Part shown: positions 8,426-16,727 of the stretch, one piece after another
Layout of the letters: each line of letters begins with the position of its first letter
How positions within the stretch are numbered: the first letter of the stretch is position 1
DNA from: Schaalia odontolytica
GTDB taxonomy: Bacteria; Actinomycetota; Actinomycetes; Actinomycetales; Actinomycetaceae
Direction of reading: 5' to 3'
NCBI RefSeq assembly: GCF_024584435.1
Contig: NZ_CP102197.1
Span: 992,001 to 1,056,000, forward strand
Length of the DNA: 64,000 nucleotides
Position numbers and translations under genes: made by a program
The notes under the pieces: generated by a model
What the model saw: only the letters and a program-made list of their open reading frames with translations
Databases searched by the model: none
What the model was told of the DNA's origin: nothing

Positions 8426-10159
8426 TCACGGCGTCGTCGGATACAGGTTAGCCGACCCCGTGGAAGCTGGGATACCCAGGTTACTGACGGCCGTGCGCGC
8501 AACGTCACCAAACAGGGGGGCCGACGAATCCGATGAGATCGATGCCACCCTCGGGTTGTAGAGAACAACGGCGATTGCCAGACGCGGGGCGTCAGCGGGG
8601 ATGATTCCCGCCGTCGTGGAGACGAGTCCTGCGGCCCCGTCAATGACGGTCTCAGCGGTACCGGTCTTGACGCCGACGCGGTATCCCGGAACCTTCGCGG
8701 CTCCGGCGGTGCCGCGCTTGTCTTCAACGACCGACTCCATCATGGTCAGCAGCTGGGAGGCGGCCGCCTGCTCCATCACCTGAACCGGCTGGCTCCCTTC
8801 CGGCACCTCGACGGTCCCATCGGCGTTCGTCCACGACTTGACAACGTGCGGAGCGATCCGCACTCCCCCGTTGGCGATCGTGGCCAGCGCCGAGGCCTCT
8901 TGCATCGCGGTGATCGCGTAGGCCTGACCGAACATCGTGACGTAGCGGTCGCGTCCCGCCCACTGCTGCCAGTCCCGCAGCAGTCCGGCGGACTCTCCCG
9001 GTAGTTCGACCCCGGTTTCCTGCCCGAATCCAAAGGCACGCATCATTGAGTATCGCTGCTCATCCCCCAGCGTCTGACCGATCAGCACCGTTCCGGTGTT
9101 CGACGACTCCGCCAGGATCCCCGTCGGCGTCAGCGTTTCGCCCTCGTGCTCGTGGAAATCGGTGATGGGCCCGCCCGCATCGGGAGGTTCGAGGGCGTAG
9201 GGCACCTGAAAGACACTCGTCGGTGTGATCGTCCCCTGGTTGAGGGCGGCTCCCACGGTGATCAACTTCCCGACCGAGCCGGGCTCGAACGCATCCTGAA
9301 CCGCATGCACCTTCTGGGGGCTGGCGTTGTCCGGTTCGGTCGAGTTCGAGTCGGCCATGACGAGCACGTGACCGGTGGCAACGTCCTCGATAACGATGGC
9401 CCCCCAGTCAGCCTGGTGTTTGGTGACACGCGCGTCCAGGAGGTCCTGGACCTGGTGCTGCAGGTCCGCGTGCAGGGTCAGTTCCACCGAGCCGCCATTC
9501 TTCGGCTCGACCGTCGTCTTCTTGCCTCCCGGCATGACGGCACCGTTGGGTGCGATCTCAAAGGCCTGCGCGCCCGGCGTACCCGTCAGGAGCGCGTCGA
9601 ATTGAGCCTCCATGCCCGAGGACCCCTGTCCCTCGGCGTTGACGGTTCCGATCACTGGCGCTGCGACGTTACCGTTGGGGTACTCGCGCTCGAACACCGA
9701 CTCCCATTCGATCCCGTAGATGTCGAGCTTACGGATCTCACGATAGGACACAGCATCAACGTTGCGTTTGATGTATTCGTAGGTTGAGTCACCCAGCATC
9801 ATGCCGCCCAGCTCCGCCTCGTTCATCCCCAGGAGGGGAGCCAGCTGACGGGCAGCCTCGGCGGGGCCGCGGCCCACTTCGTTGCCGTCGTCGTCACGGT
9901 GAACGTAGGAACGGATGTTCACCTGATTGACCGCGATGTCGTAGGTTTGGATGGAATTGGCCAGCACGACTCCCGTCGCGTCCGTGATCGTCCCGCGGGC
10001 TGCGGCCACCGCCGTTGATGCGGTGCGCACGCGCTGCCCCTGCGCGGCCAACGACGGTCCTTCGATGATCTGCAGCTGCACCAAACGCACGCCGCACACG
10101 CATAGCGCGACGACCAGTGTCACCAAGATCCAACGCGAACGCGTCATGACGCTATCCAT
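8426..10159 (-). CDS. ftsI: Septal transpeptidase FtsI (PBP3, class B penicillin-binding protein)
   Basis: FtsI cross-links new septal peptidoglycan and works with FtsW. About 577 aa: short cytoplasmic start, one membrane anchor (WILVTLVVALCVCGVRLVQL), a PBP dimer domain with the ARGTITDATG segment, then the transpeptidase domain. All three catalytic motifs are present: SVGK (about 295-298), SSN (about 352) and KTG (about 498). No PASTA repeats. The start is uncertain: ATG at 10157-10159 has GGAAG 9 nt upstream; a GTG two codons earlier (10163-10165) is the alternative. Confidence 0.95.
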   Translation of the reverse strand: MDSVMTRSRWILVTLVVALCVCGVRLVQLQIIEGPSLAAQGQRVRTASTAVAAARGTITDATGVVLANSIQTYDIAVNQVNIRSYVHRDDDGNEVGRGPAEAARQLAPLLGMNEAELGGMMLGDSTYEYIKRNVDAVSYREIRKLDIYGIEWESVFEREYPNGNVAAPVIGTVNAEGQGSSGMEAQFDALLTGTPGAQAFEIAPNGAVMPGGKKTTVEPKNGGSVELTLHADLQHQVQDLLDARVTKHQADWGAIVIEDVATGHVLVMADSNSTEPDNASPQKVHAVQDAFEPGSVGKLITVGAALNQGTITPTSVFQVPYALEPPDAGGPITDFHEHEGETLTPTGILAESSNTGTVLIGQTLGDEQRYSMMRAFGFGQETGVELPGESAGLLRDWQQWAGRDRYVTMFGQAYAITAMQEASALATIANGGVRIAPHVVKSWTNADGTVEVPEGSQPVQVMEQAAASQLLTMMESVVEDKRGTAGAAKVPGYRVGVKTGTAETVIDGAAGLVSTTAGIIPADAPRLAIAVVLYNPRVASISSDSSAPLFGDVARTAVSNLGIPASTGSANLYPTTP

Positions 10160-10176
10160 AGGCACCCGCTTCCGAG

Positions 10177-10569
10177 CTACTTGGCCGGCGTCCCGCCCTC
10201 AACGGTGCCCTTGTCGAGCGAGATGAACCCCGGGCTGCCCGCGGGGACCATTCCGTTGGCCTTGGCTGCCCTTTCGAGCTCGGTGGGCGACGCCTTGCGA
10301 TCCAGCTCGGCACGCATCGTCCAGGACTTCGCTTCCAGCTCGTTCAGGGCCAGCTGCTGTTCGCGGATCTCGAAGGAGGTCTGCGCCATGCGGGTGTTGA
10401 GCACCATCGAAGCAACCACGGAGGCCATCGCGACGATGACCAGGAGGACGAGGATGGCAAGGACGGACCGACGCGGGCGCGCCCCCTCCACGATGCGCAG
10501 CTCGCGGACGTCGTCACGGCGCGGCTCGGGGCGAGTTGCGGGGCGCGCCTTCGCTGTTGCTGCACTCAT
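10177..10569 (-). CDS. ftsL: FtsL-like bitopic division protein
   Basis: Small single-pass protein (130 aa) with a basic N-terminal tail, one membrane helix (about 35-57, SVLAILVLLVIVAMASVVASMVL) and an extracellular helical, coiled-coil-like part with a leucine-rich spacing. This is the FtsL/septum-formation-initiator layout. FtsL bridges FtsQ and the FtsW-FtsI synthase. Sequence conservation in this family is low, so position between rsmH and ftsI is the main argument. The ATG overlaps the rsmH stop (ATGA), with GGAAGGA just upstream inside rsmH. Confidence 0.85.
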   Translation of the reverse strand: MSAATAKARPATRPEPRRDDVRELRIVEGARPRRSVLAILVLLVIVAMASVVASMVLNTRMAQTSFEIREQQLALNELEAKSWTMRAELDRKASPTELERAAKANGMVPAGSPGFISLDKGTVEGGTPAK

Positions 10570-11591
10570 GAGTTGTCCTTCCATTCGCTCAGTAGTTCCG
10601 CTCCGCGCAGTCGCACGGAAGCAGATCGAGGGTTGTGATCTTGTTCGGCCTGGTCCGCCCTGTTGGCGCCCTTCGTGAGAAGCCTCAGGCTGGGCGCCAT
10701 CTCGTCGGGGATGATCGGCAGCCCGGGGGGAGCGGCACTGGTTGCTCCCCGCCGCAGCACGTCTTTCACTATTCGGTCCTCGAGGCTTTGGTAGGCTTCG
10801 ACGACCAGGCGTCCGCCCACGCGAAGACTCGCGAGTGCGCGCGGCAGGGCACGCTCAAGAATGGTGAGCTCATCGTTGACGGCTACACGCAGCGCCTGAA
10901 AGGTGCGCTTGGCGGGGTTTCCACCGCTGCGGCGGGCCGGTGCGGGTATTGCCGAGCGGACGATATCCACGAGCTCGCCGGTACGAGTGATCGGCGCCTC
11001 GTCGCGGCGACGGATGATGAGGCGCGCGATCCGGGGGGCGAAGCGCTCCTCACCGTAGGTGCGAAGGATGCGGACGATCTCACCCTCAGACGCGCTGGCC
11101 AGGAGATCTGCCGCGCTGGGACCCGTCGTGGGGTCCATCCGCATGTCGAGCGGGGCGTCCTTCGAGTACGCGAAGCCCCGGTCGGCCTCGTCAAGCTGGA
11201 GGGAGGACACGCCCAGGTCCATGAGGATGCCGTCGACGCGCGATCCGGGGCCGCACTGTTCCTCGATGACCCGGTCGATGTGGTCGTATGTCGCGTGAAC
11301 GGCCCGGAAGCGCGCACCGAAGCGCTCGAGCCGATCCGAGGCGAGTGCTATCGCCTGCGGGTCGCGATCAATTCCGATGACGGTGAGATCCTCGAAACGC
11401 TCCAGCGCTCCCTCCGTGTGCCCGCCCATGCCCAGGGTCGCGTCGACGAGGACGGCACCCGGAGCTCCAATAGCCGGGGCAAGCATGTTCAGGCATTCGG
11501 AGAGTAGGACCGGAACGTGGCGTTCTCGCGCCGGGCGGGAGGCGTCGGCGAGGTACGACGAAGCGCGCACCGACGTCGATGCTTTGGTCAT
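10566..11591 (-). CDS. rsmH: 16S rRNA m4C1402 methyltransferase RsmH (MraW)
   Basis: RsmH N4-methylates C1402 in the ribosomal P site with S-adenosylmethionine. The 341 aa protein starts with the family segment HVPVLLSECL, has the SAM loop DATLGMGGHT and the conserved GILMDLGVSSLQLDEADRGF region and GGNPAKRTFQALRVAVN. AAGGAGG lies 6 nt before the ATG, a strong ribosome site. Second gene of the cluster after mraZ; it overlaps ftsL. Confidence 0.97.
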   Translation of the reverse strand: MTKASTSVRASSYLADASRPARERHVPVLLSECLNMLAPAIGAPGAVLVDATLGMGGHTEGALERFEDLTVIGIDRDPQAIALASDRLERFGARFRAVHATYDHIDRVIEEQCGPGSRVDGILMDLGVSSLQLDEADRGFAYSKDAPLDMRMDPTTGPSAADLLASASEGEIVRILRTYGEERFAPRIARLIIRRRDEAPITRTGELVDIVRSAIPAPARRSGGNPAKRTFQALRVAVNDELTILERALPRALASLRVGGRLVVEAYQSLEDRIVKDVLRRGATSAAPPGLPIIPDEMAPSLRLLTKGANRADQAEQDHNPRSASVRLRGAELLSEWKDNS

Positions 11592-11620
11592 GTCGTGCCT
11601 CCTTCACGCATGTCGGGCCT

Positions 11621-11705
11621 GACCCGTCCATCCAGGTCCCCCACCGTGCTCCGCTACCGGGGAAGTGGTATCGGAACAGCGGGCGGAGACCTGGGAGTAC
11701 GGGTC
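11621..11705 (-). other. Three nested inverted repeats in the mraZ-rsmH gap (possible RNA structure)
   Basis: Three pairs of arms are nested symmetrically: 11621-11627 with 11699-11705 (GACCCGT/ACGGGTC), 11632-11638 with 11688-11694 (CCAGGTC/GACCTGG), and 11651-11655 with 11678-11682 (CCGCT/AGCGG). Together they fill nearly all of the untranslated space between the mraZ stop and rsmH. A folded leader, processing site or attenuator is possible; function is unknown. Confidence 0.5.
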
Positions 11706-12135
11706 AGAACATCCCGGGGATGATCTCTTCGGCCGTGTTGGAGAAGACCTCCTCCTGAACTGCGAGGTACTCGCGCCAGGAAGACGCGTTCCAGATCTCG
11801 GCTCGTGACCCGGCGCCGATGACGGCGAGCTCACGTTCCAGGCCGGCGTACGCACGCAGGTCTGCGGGGACGCTAATACGCCCCTGCTTGTCCGGAATCT
11901 CCTTGTAGGCTCCCGAGAGCATGACGCGGATCCAGTCACGCGCCTGTTTCGACGACAGGGGTGCGCGGCGCAGCTCCGCCGTCATGTTCTCGAATTCCGC
12001 TGCCGGGAAGGCGTACACGCAGTGCTCCTGCCCGCGAGTGAGGACGATGCCGCCCTCCATGTCCTCGCGGAAGCGCGCGGGTAGGAACATGCGTCCTTTG
12101 TCGTCGAGCTTGGGCTCGTACGTACCGAGGAACAT
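11704..12135 (-). CDS. mraZ: Transcriptional regulator MraZ
   Basis: MraZ is an AbrB-fold DNA-binding protein that forms a ring-like oligomer and represses its own division cluster. The 143 aa product has two tandem MraZ/SpoVT-AbrB-like halves: residues 1-60 begin with [22 protein letters not shown], and the second half has the matching [12 protein letters not shown] signature. First gene of the cluster; GAAGGGAGG upstream of the ATG. Three TGGGN boxes at 12165-12189 just upstream look like its operator. Confidence 0.96.
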   Translation of the reverse strand: MFLGTYEPKLDDKGRMFLPARFREDMEGGIVLTRGQEHCVYAFPAAEFENMTAELRRAPLSSKQARDWIRVMLSGAYKEIPDKQGRISVPADLRAYAGLERELAVIGAGSRAEIWNASSWREYLAVQEEVFSNTAEEIIPGMF

Positions 12136-12164
12136 GTCGCCACCCTCCCTTCTTCGGAACTTCC

Positions 12165-12189
12165 CCCCACTTTAACCCACTCCACCCCA
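12165..12189 (-). promoter_or_regulatory. MraZ operator: three TGGGN boxes at 10-bp period
   Basis: On the minus strand, TGGGG (12189-12185), TGGGT (12179-12175) and TGGGG (12169-12165) are direct repeats, each separated by exactly 5 nt. The start of mraZ is 30 nt further on. Direct TGGGN repeats with 5-nt spacers are the described MraZ box of Escherichia coli, so autoregulation of the cluster is likely. An A/T-rich stretch (about 12234-12259) lies upstream. Confidence 0.75.
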
Positions 12190-12420
12190 TATCTACGAAG
12201 AAACGTCCGGCGTGGCGCGTCAGAAGGCCTTTAGAAAGAGCTAAAAATCAAGGAAAAATACCGGTGGAGAAGAGTGGGGAAATCTTGCACACACTACGGC
12301 GCTCTCGGCCGCATCCGCCCCTCCGCCGCCACGGGATCATCCCGCTTGACGCATCGCCAACCCCTTGGAATCTGAAGGATCTCAACGAGGCCGGGGGAGC
12401 CGACACGCGCACTCACCCGC

Positions 12421-12660
12421 AGTGGGGAGCACCGTGGGGGCCGCAGTGGGGAGCACCGTGGGGGCCGCAGTGGGGAGCACCGTGGGGAGCACCGTGGGGA
12501 GCACCGTGGGGAGCACCGTGGGGAGCACCGTGGGGAGCACCGTGGGGAGCACCGTGGGGAACACCGTGGGGAGCACCGTGGGGAACACCGTGGGGAGCAC
12601 CGTGGGGAACACCGTGGGGAGCACCGTGGGGAACACCGTGGGGAGCACAGTGGAAAGACG
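12421..12660 (+). repeat. 12-bp minisatellite upstream of the division cluster
   Basis: Twenty head-to-tail 12-mers: nineteen well-conserved copies (12421-12648), then one degenerate copy (12649-12660). The core unit is CGTGGGGAGCAC. Variants are ordered: units 1-5 alternate with CGTGGGGGCCGC, and units 11-19 alternate with CGTGGGGAACAC, giving a 24-bp higher-order period. Because 12 is a multiple of 3, several frames stay open through it (WGAP or VGST repeats), but the region overlaps the terminator of the neighbouring gene and is probably non-coding. It lies between the mraZ promoter region and the DUF3040 gene. Confidence 0.95.
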
Positions 12661-12672
12661 GAGACAGAAGAA

Positions 12673-12707
12673 GGTGGGGCGAGCCAGACAATCCGGCTCG
12701 CCCCACC
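12673..12707 (-). terminator. Hairpin terminator after the DUF3040 gene
   Basis: Perfect 13-bp inverted repeat (12673-12685 with 12695-12707) with a 9-nt loop, 28 bp beyond the DUF3040 stop. No U-tract, as is common in GC-rich actinobacteria. It separates that gene from the mraZ region. Confidence 0.7.
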
Positions 12708-12735
12708 CCCGCGACGCTATGACGCGCCGCGGCGA

Positions 12736-13152
12736 CTAGTCGTCCCCCTTGCGGTCATCCCAGCGACGCTCCTGATCCTGAATGAACGAATCCCAGCCGC
12801 CGCGTCCGCTCTTCTTGCGTGAGGCGGCACCGTCAGCCGCAGCCGAACCCCGCCGCGAGGGCCTGGCCAGGGCGTAGAGAATCCCCGCCACCGTCAACGC
12901 AAAACCAGCGACTCCGATCACAATCGAGAGGACAGAGTAGCCCAGGGACACGGCAACGACGAGGACCACCATTCCGAGAAAAGCACCCGCGATGCCCGTC
13001 GCGAGGCGCCGGGGAGCACGCCGCGCACGCCCCGCGCTTCCCTTGTCATCGGGCGCGGGGGCGGACATCTGCGAGGCCAAGGCCGGATCCTCCTCGCGCA
13101 GCGATGCTTCCATCTGCTCGAGGATCTTCTTCTCATACTCGGTGAGAGCCAT
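12736..13152 (-). CDS. DUF3040 family small membrane protein
   Basis: 138 aa. It begins with MALTEYEKKILEQMEASLRE, the characteristic start of DUF3040 proteins, followed by a basic linker (RARRAPRR) and two hydrophobic helices (about 51-72 and 75-95), then a charged tail. These proteins are widespread in actinobacteria and have no established function. AAGGGG precedes the ATG. The longer open frame upstream runs antisense-like through dinB and is not credible. The gene lies between the division cluster and dinB and faces left. Confidence 0.8.
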   Translation of the reverse strand: MALTEYEKKILEQMEASLREEDPALASQMSAPAPDDKGSAGRARRAPRRLATGIAGAFLGMVVLVVAVSLGYSVLSIVIGVAGFALTVAGILYALARPSRRGSAAADGAASRKKSGRGGWDSFIQDQERRWDDRKGDD

Positions 13153-13219
13153 TGGCTGCCCCTTTCGGACGGATGATGACCTCAGCTTAGCGCGTGGAAC
13201 GCGCCCGAGACCAACCAGC

Positions 13220-14566
13220 TCACAGGAGTCGCCCCTGCTCACCCCCGCCGTTGGCCCGAACGTGGCGCCCGTTGGGAAGGCCGCGGCCAGGTTCTCTTTC
13301 CCCGCCACGGCTCCCCGCCGGGCCGGCTTCGCGCTCAAGGCGCTCGCCCGAGGCAGCCTTGCGCAGGAGGGTCGCGGGTTCGAGCGCTCCGGCACCAAAC
13401 TTGCTGCGAATCTGGTCCATGGCGCGCTCCGAAGCGGCGGGCCGCTCATCTCGGTCCAGCGTGACAGCAACGCCGACGGAACGCGCCTGAAGCCCCTCGG
13501 CGCGAACGCCGAAGAGGCGAACTCCCCCCAGCGGCATGTCCTCGCGCGCGAAGAGGGCGCGCGCTGCGTGCGCGATATCACGACCGGTGTCGGTCGGTGC
13601 CACGAGGCTCACGCTGCGAGTGATGGTGTGAAAGTCCGCCCCGCGCATCTTGATGACAACCGTCCACGCAACGACGTTGGCGGCCCGAAGCCTGCGCGCG
13701 CAGTCGTGGGAGGCGGCCAAAATAAACTCCTCGATGTCGGCCCGCGAGCGGATGTCGTCGTCGAAGGTACGCTCGGTGCCGACCGACTTCTCCTCGCGCG
13801 AGGTCGTCACGGGACGCGGATCGATCCCCCACGCCAGATCGTGGAGGTGATGCGCTGCGCCAGCGCCGAGGAGCCTGGTCAGGCGCGCCACGGGGGCCCG
13901 GGCCAGGTCTCCGACGGTATCGATTCCTTCCCTTTCGAGGGCGGCCCCGGTCCTTCCGCCCACACCCCACAGCGCTCCCACGGGAAGCCCGTGCAGGAAC
14001 TCCACCGTCGATTCTTGGGGAACGAGCAGCAACCCATCGGGTTTGGCGTGCGACGAGGCGATCTTCGCGACCGACTTGGTGGAGGCGACCCCGACGGAGG
14101 CTGGCAGGCCAATGCTCTCGCGAATCTGAGAACGGATCCGCGCCCCGATCTGTGCGGGTGACCCGAGCCTGCGCCGCGCGCCCCGAACGTCGAGGAACGC
14201 CTCGTCGATCGACACCTGTTCGAGCACCGGGGTGACGGTCGCGAGAATCCCCATGACCCGCGCGGAGTAGTGCCGGTACAGCGAGCGTTTCCCGGGGACG
14301 AACGCGGCCGTGGGACACAGCGCGCGAGCTCGGGCGGTCGGCATGCCCGCGCGAACCCCGAGCGCCCTGGCCTCATAGGTAGCTGATGTCACAACACCTC
14401 GTCCCGAGGTTCCCCCCACAACGATGGGGCGCCCCCGCAGGGAGGGATCCTCCAACATCTCAACCTGCGCAAAGAAGGAATCCATGTCCACGTGGAGGAT
14501 CGGGGTGTGCGAATCATCCGATCCCCAGTCGCGCTTTGCCCGCTGGTCCCTCGGCGCGTTCGACAT
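13220..14566 (-). CDS. dinB: DNA polymerase IV (Y-family translesion polymerase)
   Basis: Error-prone polymerase that bypasses lesions. The 448 aa product has the palm motif HVDMDSFFAQVE near the N-terminus and the catalytic SIDEAFLDV, followed by the helix-hairpin-helix thumb (WGVGGRTGAALEREGI) and a little-finger domain. The ATG at 14564-14566 is preceded by GGGAGGTGA; a longer frame adds only 8 residues. The C-terminal tail is long, Gly/Arg-rich and without obvious motif. No SOS box is visible upstream of this copy. Confidence 0.93.
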   Translation of the reverse strand: MSNAPRDQRAKRDWGSDDSHTPILHVDMDSFFAQVEMLEDPSLRGRPIVVGGTSGRGVVTSATYEARALGVRAGMPTARARALCPTAAFVPGKRSLYRHYSARVMGILATVTPVLEQVSIDEAFLDVRGARRRLGSPAQIGARIRSQIRESIGLPASVGVASTKSVAKIASSHAKPDGLLLVPQESTVEFLHGLPVGALWGVGGRTGAALEREGIDTVGDLARAPVARLTRLLGAGAAHHLHDLAWGIDPRPVTTSREEKSVGTERTFDDDIRSRADIEEFILAASHDCARRLRAANVVAWTVVIKMRGADFHTITRSVSLVAPTDTGRDIAHAARALFAREDMPLGGVRLFGVRAEGLQARSVGVAVTLDRDERPAASERAMDQIRSKFGAGALEPATLLRKAASGERLEREAGPAGSRGGEREPGRGLPNGRHVRANGGGEQGRLL

Positions 14567-14600
14567 GTCACCTCCCGTGCCCGCTTCCATCTCACGCAGT

Positions 14601-14606
14601 TACAGT
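14601..14606 (+). promoter_or_regulatory. Leaderless -10 element TACAGT
   Basis: TACAGT ends 7 nt before the ATG at 14614, so transcription should begin at or next to the start codon. No Shine-Dalgarno sequence is present. Confidence 0.5.
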
Positions 14607-14613
14607 GTCCACC

Positions 14614-15471
14614 ATGGCACGCTCGTCTTCGTCACGCGACCTCATCTTCGACACGGACGTGGGATCGGCGCGCATCCGATGGGATGGCCCGCGCGCGACA
14701 CTGTTCCTCGACGGCGTTGAGTCCTCGGCCCTTGATGCCTCGGACCCCACCTACCTCGAGTTCGAGTACATGCAGCACATGTCCGCCGTGGTCGATTCCC
14801 TGTGGGGGCCACACGAGCGATTCCGCGCCCTCCACCTGGGAGGTGCGGCATGCGCCCTCGCGTGCGCATGGTCCGCCTCGCACACGCGCTCGCGCCACGT
14901 CGCCGTCGAGATCGATCGCCTCCTGGCCCAGGCCGTCCGCGACCATTTCCCCATCCCGACCTCGCCTCAGGTCAAGATCCGGGTGGGTGACGGACGCGAG
15001 ATCATGGAAACGGTGCGCGACGGGGCGTTCGACGTGATCGCACGCGACGCCTTCGCCGGCGGTGTCACGCCGGACCACCTGCGCACGATCGAGTGCGCCA
15101 TCCACGCCCGGCGCGTCCTGAGCAGCGGCGGCGTCTACCTGGTCAACTGCGCGCACGGCGGCCACGCAAACGCTCGGCAAGACATTGCGGCTCTGCGTGC
15201 CGTCTTCCCCTTCGTCGCTTCCATCCAGGACCCGAAGGTCGGACGAGGCGGGCGCCGAGGAAACGTGGTGGCACTCGCGTGCGAGCCGGGCGTTGTCGAC
15301 GCCGACGAGGTGGATCGCTCGCTTCGCACCCTGGCACTGCCCGCGCGCATCACGCGGCCCAGCCAGCTGGAGCGTTGGGTCGCGGGCACTCCCGCGCTCA
15401 CCGATGCCGCCATCGGCTACCGGCCTGCCCGCCTCACCTCACCGATCGAGGAGGGCGACCAGCCGGGGTAG
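14614..15471 (+). CDS. Spermidine synthase-like methyltransferase-fold protein
   Basis: 285 aa, cytoplasmic, without membrane segments. The sequence has the spermidine-synthase/SAM-methyltransferase layout: a leading strand region with YLEFEYMQHMSAVVDSLW, a nucleotide loop HLGGAACALA, VAVEIDRLL and DVIARDAFAGGVTP where the catalytic acidic residue of the family lies. Such actinobacterial proteins are often annotated as spermidine synthase-like without proven polyamine activity; the substrate is unknown. The ATG is chosen because the frame further upstream lies inside dinB. Diverges from dinB by 47 bp. Confidence 0.75.
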   Translation: MARSSSSRDLIFDTDVGSARIRWDGPRATLFLDGVESSALDASDPTYLEFEYMQHMSAVVDSLWGPHERFRALHLGGAACALACAWSASHTRSRHVAVEIDRLLAQAVRDHFPIPTSPQVKIRVGDGREIMETVRDGAFDVIARDAFAGGVTPDHLRTIECAIHARRVLSSGGVYLVNCAHGGHANARQDIAALRAVFPFVASIQDPKVGRGGRRGNVVALACEPGVVDADEVDRSLRTLALPARITRPSQLERWVAGTPALTDAAIGYRPARLTSPIEEGDQPG

Positions 15472-15476
15472 TCGCC

Positions 15477-16550
15477 TCAGGCGCGGTGGCGAGGCGTGGA
15501 AGGGCCGGGTCCCTGGCCGTTGCGGCGCGCCTCGATACGCGCGAGAACGTCCTCAATCGTGTCCGGCTTCGACGGGCCCTGGTCCTGCGGGGCACGCGAG
15601 GGAGCATTCACCGACCCGCCGCCCTCATCCTGGGCGCGAGAAACCTGCGCAAGATAGGCCTCGATAACGTCGCCGATGTCCTTGGGGGCCTTGTCGTCGC
15701 GCCCGACGCGGGGAGGCTCTCCCATCCCGGGCAACGGGATGGCGCCAGTTCCTCCGGTCCAGGCGTCGAAGTGTTCCTCAAGCGCGGAGACCGTGTGGGA
15801 GACCTCGGGGTTTCCTTCGACGAGCTTCTCAATGTTCTCCTGGTCCTGGGCCGCCCCCTGCTCCAGGTCGCCGACGGGCAGCGACAGGTCGGCAAACTTG
15901 GCCAGCGAGGTCAGCAGCGCCGACGAGGCCGCGGGGTAGGCGGTGTCGGCCATGTAGTACGGGACCGCGCCGAGGAGCGCGAGCCCGCCGATGCCTCGTT
16001 GTCCCATTCGTATCTGCACGAAGGTCGACAGGGGCGAGGGGAACTGCATGTGATTGGTCACCTGCACGCCCGACGGCAGAAGCGAGGCGTCGGTGGCCTG
16101 GACGTGGACGGGCGTGGGCCGCGTGTGGGGAACCCCGGAGGGGACCCCGTGCAGGGAGAACGTGATCTCGACTCCCGCCCGCTCGCTGATCTCACTGATC
16201 GCCTTTGTGAAAGACTCCCAGTGAGCATCCGGTTCCGCTCCATGCAGCACCAGGATCGGATTGCCCATGTCGTCCTCGACCAGGTCGAGGACCGTTTCGG
16301 GCATCACCATGTCCGGCGAGGCGACCCAGTTGTCGACGGTGACGATGGGCCGATGAGAGCGGTAGTCCATGAGAGCGTCCGCGTCAAAGGTGGCGACCCT
16401 CTCGTTGTGCAGGGACCGCAGCATCTGAGCGATCGCCATGCGTCCGGCCCCACCGGCATCGATCGCCCCATCGAAATGGATGAGGAGAATCTTCGCCTTC
16501 GCGCCGACGGCTGGCCCATCGGCGTATAGGTCGGCGGCAGTGATGCTCAC
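15477..16550 (-). CDS. PAC2 family protein
   Basis: 357 aa. The N-terminal 260 residues match the PAC2 (proteasome-assembly-chaperone-like) family of actinobacteria: KILLIHFDGAIDAGGAG, a VLHGAEPDAHWESF segment and ALLGAVPYYMADTAYPAA. The C-terminal part is acidic, Pro-rich and probably disordered. Function in bacteria is unproven. The GTG at 16548-16550 is preceded by AGGAGG 4 nt upstream; the longer open frame upstream has no such signal. It ends 5 bp from the convergent spermidine-synthase-like gene. Confidence 0.85.
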   Translation of the reverse strand: MSITAADLYADGPAVGAKAKILLIHFDGAIDAGGAGRMAIAQMLRSLHNERVATFDADALMDYRSHRPIVTVDNWVASPDMVMPETVLDLVEDDMGNPILVLHGAEPDAHWESFTKAISEISERAGVEITFSLHGVPSGVPHTRPTPVHVQATDASLLPSGVQVTNHMQFPSPLSTFVQIRMGQRGIGGLALLGAVPYYMADTAYPAASSALLTSLAKFADLSLPVGDLEQGAAQDQENIEKLVEGNPEVSHTVSALEEHFDAWTGGTGAIPLPGMGEPPRVGRDDKAPKDIGDVIEAYLAQVSRAQDEGGGSVNAPSRAPQDQGPSKPDTIEDVLARIEARRNGQGPGPSTPRHRA

Positions 16551-16727
16551 GTATCCTCCTGGTGCTCGCTCTTCTCCCTCGCCTCTAACGTACCTGCGAG
16601 GCCCCCTCCTCGTCACGCGGGAGCGTGTTTTGAGCTTGAGGCGAAGTCGCACACACCGACACGCAGACGGGAGCACGGGAGGGAAAAGTGAGCAACAATA
16701 GAAGGCCACGAAAGACGAGGAGGCCCC

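Noticed and set aside
12421-12660. CRISPR array
   Set aside because: Units are contiguous 12-mers without unique spacers; no cas genes are near.
12264-12722. Open frame through the minisatellite encoding WGAP repeats, with an AAGGA upstream
   Set aside because: The 12-bp period keeps several frames open on both strands, and the frame ends inside the hairpin terminator of the neighbouring gene. No conserved non-repeat domain is visible.
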